DNA of 38,559 bases from an uncultured Bacilli bacterium (lineage in GTDB: Bacteria; Bacillota_I; Bacilli_A; RF39; UBA660): positions 1 to 38,559 of the forward strand of contig CAKPSO010000012.1 of assembly GCA_934183185.1 (NCBI GenBank). The letters are read 5' to 3'. Made by a program: the position numbers and the translations under genes. The notes under the pieces were generated by a model. The model was given only the letters and a program-made list of their open reading frames with translations, was not told where the DNA came from and made no database searches. This document shows, in pieces, positions 7,474 through 15,788 of the stretch (positions within the stretch are counted from its first letter, which is position 1; each line of letters opens with the position of its first letter).

Positions 7474-9288
7474 TTAGGATGCTTTTCTAGCATCAAATTT
7501 TTTTCTTTGATCTGTATCAAGAATTTTCTTACGTAAACGCAAGCTTTGTGGTGTAACTTCTATTAATTCGTCACTATTAATGTAATCTAATGCCCCTTCT
7601 AGTGTGATAGGACGAGGTCTTTTTAAGACAACAGTTTTATCGGCACTAGCTGCACGAGTATTGGTTAGATTCTTTCCTTTAACAACGTTAACTGCTAAAT
7701 CATTATCACGATTACATTCTCCAACTATCATACCTTCATATACCTCAACACCAGGTTCAACGAACATAATACCACGATCTTCTAACTGACCTAAGGCATA
7801 AGCAGAAGTTTTACCCGCTTCAGTAGATACTAATACACCAAGTTTTCTTTCACCAATATTAATTGTTTCATAAGGGCGATATTCTTTAAATGTATGATTT
7901 ATAATACCATAACCCTTAGTAATAGTCATAAATTCAGTCATGAATCCAATTAATCCACGAGATGGAATAACATAAGTTAAGCGTACTTGATTTTCAAAGC
8001 TAGTCATATTATCCATTATAGCTCCACGAGTACCTAACTGTTCTATAACTGGTCCAACTGAATCTTCAGGAACTTCAATTTGTAAATCTTCAAATGGCTC
8101 CATTTTAACGCCATCTATTTCTTTTAGAATTACTTTAGGTTTAGATACTTGAAGTTCATATCCCTCACGACGCATATTTTCAATTAGTATAGATAAATGC
8201 AATTCACCTCTACCTGATACTAACCAACTCTCACTATCAGCTTGTTCAACACGTAAACTAACATCTCTTTGTAATTCACGATTTAATCTATCTTCAATTT
8301 GACGAGCAGTTAAGAATTTACCTTCTTTACCAACAAATGGTGAAGTATTAGTTCCAAATGTCATCTGTAGTGTTGGTTCATCAACATGTAAAATAGGTAA
8401 AGGAAGATTCTCACCTTGTTCACATAATGTTTCACCTACTGAAATATCAGCAAGTCCAGCTACCGCAACAATATCTCCAGCTTCAGCTTGTTCAATCTCA
8501 ATTCTCTTAAGTCCTAAGTAACCAAAAAGTTTTTGAATTCTGAAATTCTTTACACTACCATCTAATCTAATACATGATACCATCTGTCCAACTTTAATTG
8601 TACCATTATGAACCCTACCAATTCCTATACGACCAACAAATTCATTATAATCTAAAAGTGCAGGTTGAAATTGTAATTTTGCATTACTATCTCCAGTTGG
8701 AGCTGGAATTTCATCAATAATTAAATCTAATAATTCATCAAATCCAGGTGTTTGAGTATTAATATCTGGATCAAGACTACATGTACCATTAATAGCACTA
8801 GCATAAACTACTTTAAAATCCAATTGATCATCATCAGCACCAAGTTCAATAAATAAGTCTAGGACTTCATCTACTACCTGATTTACTCTAGCACTAGGTT
8901 TATCAACTTTATTAATAACTACTAATGGTTTAACCCCTGCTTCTAAAGCCTTCTTAAGTACAAATCTAGTCTGAGGCATTGTTCCCTCATAAGCATCAAC
9001 AACTAGTAAAACACCATCAACCATATTCATAATACGTTCTACTTCTCCACCAAAATCAGCATGTCCAGGAGTATCCATAATATTAATACGGTAATCTTTA
9101 TAATTAATAGCCGTTGTTTTAGCTAAAATAGTAATTCCTCTTTCTTTCTCTAGTTGATTAGAATCCATAGATAAATCACTAATATCTTCATTTTCTCTAA
9201 ATGTTCCACTAGACTTTAATATTTCATCTACTAATGTCGTCTTTCCATGATCGACGTGCGCTATAATCGCAATATTTCTCTTTTTCAT
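7474..9288 (-). CDS. typA: Translational GTPase TypA/BipA
   Basis: A 604-residue ribosome-associated elongation-factor-type GTPase, implicated in ribosome biogenesis and stress or low-temperature growth in characterised bacteria. All G motifs are visible: AHVDHGKTTL (G1), ERGITI (G2), DTPGHADFGGEVER (G3), NKVDKP (G4) and ASA (G5). EF-G-like domains II, III and V follow, then the TypA-specific C-terminal domain (EDRGIMFVEPG..., TNTRAASADK, LRLRKK). Length matches the family. GTG at 9297 would add three residues (MVY), but ATG 9288 has AGGAAG eight bases upstream and gives the family-typical MKKRNIAIIAHVDHGKT start. It has its own promoter and terminator, so it reads as a housekeeping gene flanking the apparatus locus. 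Confidence 0.97.
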   Translation of the reverse strand: MKKRNIAIIAHVDHGKTTLVDEILKSSGTFRENEDISDLSMDSNQLEKERGITILAKTTAINYKDYRINIMDTPGHADFGGEVERIMNMVDGVLLVVDAYEGTMPQTRFVLKKALEAGVKPLVVINKVDKPSARVNQVVDEVLDLFIELGADDDQLDFKVVYASAINGTCSLDPDINTQTPGFDELLDLIIDEIPAPTGDSNAKLQFQPALLDYNEFVGRIGIGRVHNGTIKVGQMVSCIRLDGSVKNFRIQKLFGYLGLKRIEIEQAEAGDIVAVAGLADISVGETLCEQGENLPLPILHVDEPTLQMTFGTNTSPFVGKEGKFLTARQIEDRLNRELQRDVSLRVEQADSESWLVSGRGELHLSILIENMRREGYELQVSKPKVILKEIDGVKMEPFEDLQIEVPEDSVGPVIEQLGTRGAIMDNMTSFENQVRLTYVIPSRGLIGFMTEFMTITKGYGIINHTFKEYRPYETINIGERKLGVLVSTEAGKTSAYALGQLEDRGIMFVEPGVEVYEGMIVGECNRDNDLAVNVVKGKNLTNTRAASADKTVVLKRPRPITLEGALDYINSDELIEVTPQSLRLRKKILDTDQRKKFDARKAS

Positions 9289-9318
9289 ATATACCACTTC
9301 CTACATAATATCTCGCTA

Positions 9319-9327
9319 ATTATAGCA
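9319..9327 (-). promoter_or_regulatory. Extended -10 promoter of typA
   Basis: TGCTATAAT on the minus strand, about 31 bases upstream of the ATG. The -35 is poor, as expected for an extended -10 promoter. Confidence 0.55.
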
Positions 9328-9390
9328 TAAAACTATAGGAAATAAAACATTTTTTTATTATTTTATACAAATTTTTACCATTTTTACACC

Positions 9391-9418
9391 AAATAAAAAC
9401 ATAGACAAATAATGTCTA
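9391..9418 (-). terminator. Probable terminator of the rhodanese gene
   Basis: Six-base stem TAGACA/TGTCTA (9402-9407, 9413-9418) followed on the minus strand by a T-rich run (GTTTTTATTT). The short AT-rich stem makes it moderate only. It starts six bases past the stop. Confidence 0.5.
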
Positions 9419-9423
9419 CATTC

Positions 9424-9708
9424 TTATTTAATATAACTGTTATATCCACCTATTAAATCAATAGTCTTATAACCTTGTTCATTTAAATACTCTGACATTT
9501 TCCTACTCTTAGTACCAGAGTCACAATATATATAATATATTTTATTCTTATCTAAGTAATGTTCTGGCATCATTAATAAATATGTATATGGAATATTAGT
9601 AGCATTTTTAATATGACTTAAAAGATATTCATACTTATCTCTAATATCTATTAAGTTATTATCGATATTAATAGAATCTATCTCTTTAATATCAATACCA
9701 TCATACAT
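9424..9708 (-). CDS. Single-domain rhodanese-like sulfurtransferase
   Basis: A 94-residue cytoplasmic protein, the usual size of a stand-alone rhodanese (GlpE/PspE type). Visible features: LIDIRDKYEYLLSHIKNATNIP (the conserved D-x-R and substrate-entry helix, quoted here only to mark residues 19-40), a catalytic loop CDSGTKS with Cys62, and the closing GGY-S segment. Such proteins carry sulfur as a Cys persulfide; the acceptor is unknown. It lies between VirD4 and typA on the same strand, with a GGTGAT ribosome site. The link to either neighbour is probably only positional. Confidence 0.85.
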   Translation of the reverse strand: MYDGIDIKEIDSINIDNNLIDIRDKYEYLLSHIKNATNIPYTYLLMMPEHYLDKNKIYYIYCDSGTKSRKMSEYLNEQGYKTIDLIGGYNSYIK

Positions 9709-9749
9709 TTATATCACCAATATATTATATGTAATCAAAATATAATAAT

Positions 9750-9766
9750 GTAGGAGTATATCCTAC
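9750..9766 (-). terminator. Weak hairpin after the VirD4 gene
   Basis: GTAGGA/TCCTAC arms (9750-9755, 9761-9766) around a five-base loop immediately follow the VirD4 stop. The T tract is interrupted (ATTATTATATTTT), so termination may be partial. Confidence 0.4.
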
Positions 9767-12129
9767 TAGTCATCAAAGAAATCATCAAAGAATTGATCAT
9801 CAGTAACATCTATTTCTTTTTGAGGAATATTATCTTCATGAATTATAGGTTTTTCTACTGGTTTTACTTCTGGTTTAGTTTCTATTATTTTGTCCTCTTC
9901 TACTACAGATACTGGTTCTTTAGTAATTTCAGGTTTAATATTAACTTCTAGGTTTGGTTCCTCATTCTTAGAAATTGGTTTAGATTCTTCTAATGTTTTA
10001 TGTCCAAGTAATTCATCAAGTGATAGTTGTGTATGTCTAGGTTGCTCAATTTCTTTTTCCACAACAGGTTCAGCCTTTTTATCATTATCCACAATAACAG
10101 AAGCTGGTTTATTCTCCTTAGCATTAGCTTTCTGTTCCTGTTCTTGACGTTTTTCTTCAGCTTCAATCTCAGCAATCTTAGCATCAATCTTTTTAACTAA
10201 ATCATCAACATTAAATCCCGAACTAGCTTGATTAGGTGCATTATTAGAAATCATATTATTAGCTGGCATTACATTAGGTCTAGGCATTCCCCCCATCATG
10301 CTTGATGTACCAGGCATTCCAGGCATACCAGACATTCCAGGCATACCACCCATCATGCCAGGAAAAGACATTCCTCCTCCATTAGGAGCACCACCAGGTT
10401 GATTCATCATTTCCATTAATTTTTCTTTTTTCTTTTCTTTAACGAATTCACGGATATCAAAAGTACTAACTTTTGCTTTCTCTCTAGTTGGATACTCTGC
10501 TTTAGCATATTTCTTTAAATTCCATTGATAATATGGAATAAACTTAGTCTTAAATGGATTCAAACGAAGTCTCATTATAATAACTTCAAACTGTTTCATT
10601 TTTTGTAAATCACTTATAGTAACAAGTGGAGTTGAAGCAGTCTTATCATCTTTTTTAGACTTAACCTCACCACACATCTTAGATATTTCTTCAAGTGCTT
10701 TTAACTCAGTAGTAATTAAGTAAATAATATTACCACAGTTACCCTTTATAGTTTCAGCATTTTCTTTTCCATATACTTGATCAAGTTGGGCAAAGTTCTG
10801 AATAATCATAGTAAAACGAATTAAACGAGAACGAGCAGCCGTAATCATAGTAGTAATATCTTTTAATGGTGGCATGTTAGCAAACTCATCTAGCAAGAAA
10901 TTAGTACGAACTGGTAATTTTCCCCCATGAGCTTGAGCTACATCAATTAGTGTTTCATAACATTGTTTTAATAAGATAGTAACTAGTGAATGATATGTCT
11001 TCTTTTCATCTTGAATAACGATGAATAAGGCTGTAGGCTTTTCACCAATAGAATGTAAATCTATATCACTATGGCTAAGCATCTCAGACAAATTATCACG
11101 TGATGCAAATAATTTAATCTTTTGCTTAAATACTGAAATAATACTACCCTTAGTTTCATTAGGTGCCATAATTGTTCCTGAAGCATTAGTATAAGCAGCA
11201 CCAGCTGGATCCTTTAAATTAAAATATTCTTTAATATAAGTAGAACCACCAAATTTTTCTTCTCCAACTGTAGTCATCAAACTTATACTATTTAAATTAA
11301 TTTTATCTTCTGTAGTATCTTCAAACATACCAAGTGCAAGTCCAGAAAAATAATCAGCTGATGTTTTTTCCCAGAATGGATCTGCGTTACCTGATTTTTC
11401 TTCATAAAGAATATTAGCAGCTAAGTCGTCTAGTAATTCAATAGCTTTATCCATATTTCCTGATTTATACATACGATATGGTAAAGACAATGGATTCCAT
11501 GAATTACCCTGTTGTGGATCACGAAAATTTAATATTAACACGTTATATCCTTTATCACGAAGCATATTAGAAGTTTGTTCATAAATTTCACCCTTAGGGT
11601 CAGTAATAATCATTGATTCTCTTTTTTTAGCTAATACCTCTACTGTAGGGAAAATAATAGTTTGAGTTTTACCAGAACCAGTAGCACCAATTACTAAGTT
11701 ATGATATTCACCATCATCTACCCAAATTTCATCCTTTTTCATAAATAATGGAATACCAGCAGCATCAGCTTTATCATCTGTTTGACGAACCATTTTAACA
11801 TGTGCTTCTTCTTTTATTTCTTTTTCTTTAGCCCATCTACTATATCCCTTACTAGATTTTTCAGTACCAAATCCAAATCCCTTTTCTCTTTCAAAAAAAT
11901 AAGATGATACTGACATAAATATAGCAGATAAAAATATTAAATAAAACACAATAGTTGCTGTAATACGGCTAGGTGCAAACGCAGGTAATGGATTTAATCC
12001 ATAAAAACGCCCGTTAGCAGCAAGCTCTGGAAAATTAAGTATTGCTAAACACACAACATATAATAAAAATATTGAAAATATAATAAAAATTAATACATCC
12101 GTAGCATCAGCTTTAAATTTAAGTTTCAT
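9766..12129 (-). CDS. VirD4/TraG-type coupling ATPase with Met/Gly-rich linker and acidic tail
   Basis: A 787-residue membrane ATPase of the type IV coupling protein family, which hands substrates to the secretion channel. Two N-terminal transmembrane segments (about 11-33 and 57-77), Walker A GATGSGKT at 148-155, the TraG motif SFKAP-like region around DPKGEIYEQTS (177-187), and Walker B FLLDEF (411-416) are seen. After about residue 575 comes a non-family extension: a Met/Gly/Pro-rich stretch (GMMGGMPGMSGMPGMPG, about 591-607), a charged helix (VDDLVKKIDAKIAEIEAEEK), a Glu/Lys/Pro-rich region, and a terminal DDQFFDDFFDD. The extension is unlike conjugation T4CPs I know and may be a substrate or partner docking arm (inference). 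RBS GGAGTG and an extended -10 give it its own promoter downstream of the T4SS operon terminator. No relaxase is nearby. Confidence 0.93.
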   Translation of the reverse strand: MKLKFKADATDVLIFIIFSIFLLYVVCLAILNFPELAANGRFYGLNPLPAFAPSRITATIVFYLIFLSAIFMSVSSYFFEREKGFGFGTEKSSKGYSRWAKEKEIKEEAHVKMVRQTDDKADAAGIPLFMKKDEIWVDDGEYHNLVIGATGSGKTQTIIFPTVEVLAKKRESMIITDPKGEIYEQTSNMLRDKGYNVLILNFRDPQQGNSWNPLSLPYRMYKSGNMDKAIELLDDLAANILYEEKSGNADPFWEKTSADYFSGLALGMFEDTTEDKINLNSISLMTTVGEEKFGGSTYIKEYFNLKDPAGAAYTNASGTIMAPNETKGSIISVFKQKIKLFASRDNLSEMLSHSDIDLHSIGEKPTALFIVIQDEKKTYHSLVTILLKQCYETLIDVAQAHGGKLPVRTNFLLDEFANMPPLKDITTMITAARSRLIRFTMIIQNFAQLDQVYGKENAETIKGNCGNIIYLITTELKALEEISKMCGEVKSKKDDKTASTPLVTISDLQKMKQFEVIIMRLRLNPFKTKFIPYYQWNLKKYAKAEYPTREKAKVSTFDIREFVKEKKKEKLMEMMNQPGGAPNGGGMSFPGMMGGMPGMSGMPGMPGTSSMMGGMPRPNVMPANNMISNNAPNQASSGFNVDDLVKKIDAKIAEIEAEEKRQEQEQKANAKENKPASVIVDNDKKAEPVVEKEIEQPRHTQLSLDELLGHKTLEESKPISKNEEPNLEVNIKPEITKEPVSVVEEDKIIETKPEVKPVEKPIIHEDNIPQKEIDVTDDQFFDDFFDD

Positions 12130-12151
12130 AGTAACACTCCCAACTAAACTA

Positions 12152-12160
12152 ATTATAACA
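12152..12160 (-). promoter_or_regulatory. Extended -10 promoter of the VirD4 gene
   Basis: TGTTATAAT on the minus strand, 22 bases upstream of the ATG, after the terminator at 12325. The 12161-12324 stretch holds no ORF that I can support. Confidence 0.55.
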
Positions 12161-12324
12161 AACTTCTAATCAAAATTAAATAAATATTAAAACTTTTATT
12201 CATAATCTTCACATATTAAAATATTACTAACAAGTTATAAAAATAAGGCAAGGAAAACTATATTTAATAATTATTAATTTTAAAGCCACATTTTTAAACT
12301 GTCAACCAACTATTTAATATCCAC

Positions 12325-12350
12325 GAAAAAGGCAGGCCAATTACCTACCT
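12325..12350 (-). terminator. Intrinsic terminator at the end of the T4SS operon
   Basis: On the minus strand AGGTAGG pairs with CCTGCCT (one T-G wobble; 12344-12350 and 12330-12336) with a seven-base loop, followed by TTTTT-like run at 12325-12330. It overlaps the stop of the preceding gene and separates VirD4 from the rest. Confidence 0.7.
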
Positions 12351-13128
12351 AATCACATAAATTTTTAATTAATTTCTTATTACCATATAATTTATAAAGC
12401 AAAATACATGAATCTTCAGGTCTACTATAATATGATTGTTCAATCATAATTTCATATTTCTTATCATCACGTACATCTATTACTTTATTAATCTCATACG
12501 ATGGTTCATCATATATCTTTTCACTAGATATTATATTTTTTTTCAAAATCGTAATAGTATTATTCTTCTCAATAAACACAATAGAAAATACTTTATCTAA
12601 TGCTTCATCAGTATAAAAATTACTAGCAGCATATACATTTTCTACTACCCCATCTTTATCTGTATCTACAGATACCTTCTGAAAAAGATTAAGTTGATTA
12701 AAACTAGTAATATTATCTTTAGCTAAAGCTCTTTGAATAATACTCTTATCATTTTCACTCATCTCAGTACTAGTAATATCAGTTATTCCCAATTTCAAGG
12801 TACCAGAGTAAGCAAATAATTTATTTTCATATGGTACACTCTGCCCATTAGAGTCATATAAATAAAATCTATTAGTAAATAGTATTCTATATTTACCTTT
12901 ATAATTATCAGCTTCATATACTTCGAAGTCCTTTAACTTATAATCATCTGACTTAGTAATATTCTTCCAACTACCTTTTTCATATTTAATTTTAATAAAG
13001 TCACCAGATAATATATAAAGTTTTTCTCTTCTATTTTTAAGGTAAATAGGTAAAAATATAACTGTCATTAGTAAAACATAAATAATAACGCCAATGATAA
13101 CTGTTTTATATGCTTTCTTCTCCATCAT
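12349..13128 (-). CDS. Bitopic membrane protein with extracellular beta-rich domain (VirB8-like topology)
   Basis: A 259-residue protein whose sequence I do not recognise. It has a short cytoplasmic start, one transmembrane helix (about residues 9-29) and a roughly 225-residue extracellular domain, probably mostly beta strands. A DTDKDGVVENVY segment resembles Ca2+-binding Dx[DN]xDG loops. Two cysteines near the C terminus (CILLYKLYGNKKLIKNLC) could form a disulfide. It is the last gene of the T4SS operon, starting eight bases after the hydrolase gene ends. Position and topology match the VirB8/TcpC slot of Gram-positive T4SS, but no sequence motif confirms that, so the role is only a hypothesis. 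A double ATG (13128 and 13125) leaves the exact start ambiguous by one codon. Confidence 0.75.
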   Translation of the reverse strand: MMEKKAYKTVIIGVIIYVLLMTVIFLPIYLKNRREKLYILSGDFIKIKYEKGSWKNITKSDDYKLKDFEVYEADNYKGKYRILFTNRFYLYDSNGQSVPYENKLFAYSGTLKLGITDITSTEMSENDKSIIQRALAKDNITSFNQLNLFQKVSVDTDKDGVVENVYAASNFYTDEALDKVFSIVFIEKNNTITILKKNIISSEKIYDEPSYEINKVIDVRDDKKYEIMIEQSYYSRPEDSCILLYKLYGNKKLIKNLCD

Positions 13129-13136
13129 ACATTTAC

Positions 13137-15758
13137 CTACCCCTTTCTATAAGTTGTATAACCAACTATAGAACTAAGTCCATATGTTTGCCCCACTTCA
13201 GTACCACCACTACCAGGATCATACATATAAATCTTATTTCCTTCTACACGATCAACTGCTACCCAGTGTCTACCATTTTTAACATTTAAAATTACGTAAT
13301 ATCCTTGAGATACAAGATCTCCAATAGTACCTGGATCAACGCCACTTCTAACCCTACCAGTCCACTTAAAGCCAGGAGCAATATTACTAACAGCACCCCA
13401 ATTAATATTACCACGGGAATCAAAGCCACCAACTTGTCTTAAAGCTTGAGCAAATGTTCCGGGATTAAAGTCAGCACCCAAAGTTGTTGAAACTCCACTT
13501 CGCATAATTTGCATTGCTACTGAGGTCATCGCACATCCTATTTTACCAACTGTAGATGGTCCAAGTGGCACGCTAGCCCAAGCTGGATCATACTGTTTCC
13601 AATTTTGCCAATCACCTGAAGCCATACCAAGTTCATTACACAAATTGTTAGAAAACTGAATATCAGTAACCGGCGTAACAGTACCACTAAATGAACCAAT
13701 ATCATACTGTACTAAGTTATTATTCAAAATTGTTGCTGAAAGTGTAGATTTATAATTTTGTGCAGAAGCATATCCCTTATCCACAACGCATGTCAAGTAA
13801 TCTTGATAATTAGATTGATTACATCCATAAGATTCAGATAATAGTCTAGAATGGTCTTTAGTAGAATTAGTAAAGGAATCATAAACACGATACCATTGAC
13901 AGTCTCCGCCAGAAGAATTACACATAGCTACTACTGAACCATTCCAGAAGACATTTCCACCACAGTTATTTCCAGCTTCACCTGATGCAAGAACTGTACC
14001 AGATGATGTTGATGGACTAGAACTAGGAGCACAACTACCAGCTGTCATACCATAATAGTTAGAATATTTAGTACTTAACTTACTAGAGCCATTTCTACTT
14101 TCTACGGCTGCTTGAGCTATAGTAATAGATGCTGGAACACCAGTTCTACTCATTTCCTCAATAGCTACAGGAGCTATTTTATCAATAAATTCACTTCTAT
14201 TTAAAGAAGTTTCTCCACCACCAAAGTAATCACTACCTTCATCACTACGGCATATGTAATTAGAAGATGCTCTACAACTTTGATTAGGACCTAAAACATT
14301 ATAATAATCATAAATTTTATCTATTAAATCTTTAGCATCATTATAGCGCTTCGAACCAACTTCAGCTTGTCCACTACCACCAGTTAAATAATCTTTATAA
14401 TACTCTTCCACAAATGAATCTAATAAGTTATAAAAATAAACATGATTCTCCATATCAGTCCAGCTACCAATATCTAAAGCAGTAGATTCCTGTGGAGCAT
14501 TAAGATAGCACTTTCTTACAGTATTGTTATTATTGTCTTTTTCATAAGTAGCTTCTGGAATATATAAATAATATTCATAGTTTCTTTCACGATTAGCTTT
14601 TTTAGATAGAAAAGAAAAGATACTATTATTTTCTTTATCATTAGAAGCAACTAATCTAGGTGTACTACTATCTCTAAAAGGAATACCATTCCATGCTAAA
14701 TCAAAGCCATCTAACCAACTAATATCAGCACAATCAAGATTATCTTCTGTAACTAACTCTTCCTTAGCATTTTCACCCTTTTCAGTACATCTATCTCCCT
14801 CACTAGAAAGATAACATTCTTTTTTATAGACAGCATACTTTTTTCTCTTTATCTGCATATTAGCAAGCAAGTCAATATATTTTTCCATCTTACGGTAATC
14901 CGCAACAGTTAAAACATCTTTAGCACTATTACTACATGTATCGGCATCAGTACATACTTCACTACCTTCATCCAAAGACTGATCTCCAAGTTTATTAACT
15001 GTTAACGTAGCATGAATCAAGTTAACATCAATACATACATTATATTTAAGAAAAGCTGTATTCTGAGCTTCCTCTAAATGTTCATAATAACTATTTTCAG
15101 CTTTTTGTAACCTTTCATCATTAATATCCATGAAAAATTCCTTAATACCTGAAAAAAAGTTTGATACTCCTAAACCGGGTGCTAAAAACCCAATAGCTAC
15201 TATCCCAACTACTAAAATAATAAGAATAAATGGTAAGAATAAAATTATACCACCTATTATCCATATCCATTTATTACTATTTTTATCTCTTTTGGCATCT
15301 ACTGTACCACTACCGCCAGCATTACTTTTACCATTAGTAGTACCATTTGTCGTACCACCACTAGCACTTTCAGCACCAACACCACTTTTGGTACCAGAAT
15401 CAATAGTATCTTTAGCTAGTGTTTCCTTGGCTAACGTTTCCTTACCTAAACCGCCACCTTTTCCACTTGCTAAATCTATAGCTTGATCAGCAGCATCTAA
15501 GGCACCTGATTTATTTAATCCTCTAGCAGCTTTATTAAGTCCAGGTACTGAGTCAACTGCTTTACCAACGACATTTTCAACTGGTTTAGTTACTCCCAAT
15601 TTATCAGCTAAATTATAAGCAGCATTACCAGCAGCACCACCAAAGTAAGTAGCAGCCCCCTTTAAGCCAGCATGAGCTACTTTTGAACCAGCTTCTTGTC
15701 CTTCTTGTTCCTTTATTTCATCCTCAGTAGGACCAGTATTTCTATTTTCTTCATCCAT
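13137..15758 (-). CDS. T4SS-associated two-domain peptidoglycan hydrolase (glucosaminidase + C39-like peptidase)
   Basis: An 873-residue membrane-anchored wall hydrolase in the VirB1/CwlT position. Order: a 160-residue Gly/Ala-rich cytoplasmic part (repeat KETLAKETLAKDT), one transmembrane segment (about 164-196), a Cys-containing stalk, a GH73-type glucosaminidase domain from about residue 520 with candidate catalytic Glu553 (AAVESRNGSSKL and NYYGM), and a C-terminal papain-like C39-type peptidase (705-873) with Cys742 (GCAMTSVAM), His831 (HWVAVD) and Asp847 (YDPGS). The glucosaminidase domain carries an unusual Ser/Cys-rich insertion between NYYGM and WYRVYDSF. Similar two-enzyme proteins open the wall for conjugation machines such as Tn916. 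The Gly/Ala-rich N-terminal part resembles the soluble tail of TrbL-type proteins, so a fusion of a channel-docking tail to the hydrolase is possible. Confidence 0.88.
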   Translation of the reverse strand: MDEENRNTGPTEDEIKEQEGQEAGSKVAHAGLKGAATYFGGAAGNAAYNLADKLGVTKPVENVVGKAVDSVPGLNKAARGLNKSGALDAADQAIDLASGKGGGLGKETLAKETLAKDTIDSGTKSGVGAESASGGTTNGTTNGKSNAGGSGTVDAKRDKNSNKWIWIIGGIILFLPFILIILVVGIVAIGFLAPGLGVSNFFSGIKEFFMDINDERLQKAENSYYEHLEEAQNTAFLKYNVCIDVNLIHATLTVNKLGDQSLDEGSEVCTDADTCSNSAKDVLTVADYRKMEKYIDLLANMQIKRKKYAVYKKECYLSSEGDRCTEKGENAKEELVTEDNLDCADISWLDGFDLAWNGIPFRDSSTPRLVASNDKENNSIFSFLSKKANRERNYEYYLYIPEATYEKDNNNNTVRKCYLNAPQESTALDIGSWTDMENHVYFYNLLDSFVEEYYKDYLTGGSGQAEVGSKRYNDAKDLIDKIYDYYNVLGPNQSCRASSNYICRSDEGSDYFGGGETSLNRSEFIDKIAPVAIEEMSRTGVPASITIAQAAVESRNGSSKLSTKYSNYYGMTAGSCAPSSSPSTSSGTVLASGEAGNNCGGNVFWNGSVVAMCNSSGGDCQWYRVYDSFTNSTKDHSRLLSESYGCNQSNYQDYLTCVVDKGYASAQNYKSTLSATILNNNLVQYDIGSFSGTVTPVTDIQFSNNLCNELGMASGDWQNWKQYDPAWASVPLGPSTVGKIGCAMTSVAMQIMRSGVSTTLGADFNPGTFAQALRQVGGFDSRGNINWGAVSNIAPGFKWTGRVRSGVDPGTIGDLVSQGYYVILNVKNGRHWVAVDRVEGNKIYMYDPGSGGTEVGQTYGLSSIVGYTTYRKG

Positions 15759-15788
15759 AGCTCATCACCACCTTACTACCTAATTATT

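Noticed and set aside
9890..10147. Plus-strand open frame opposite the VirD4 tail, and similar frames at 15130-15486, 17355-17540, 19125-19400 and 26477-26818
   Set aside because: Low-complexity compositions (Ser, Pro, Ile/Ser/Asn) produced by reading repetitive or Gly/Ala-rich genes backwards; no RBS, no family pattern.
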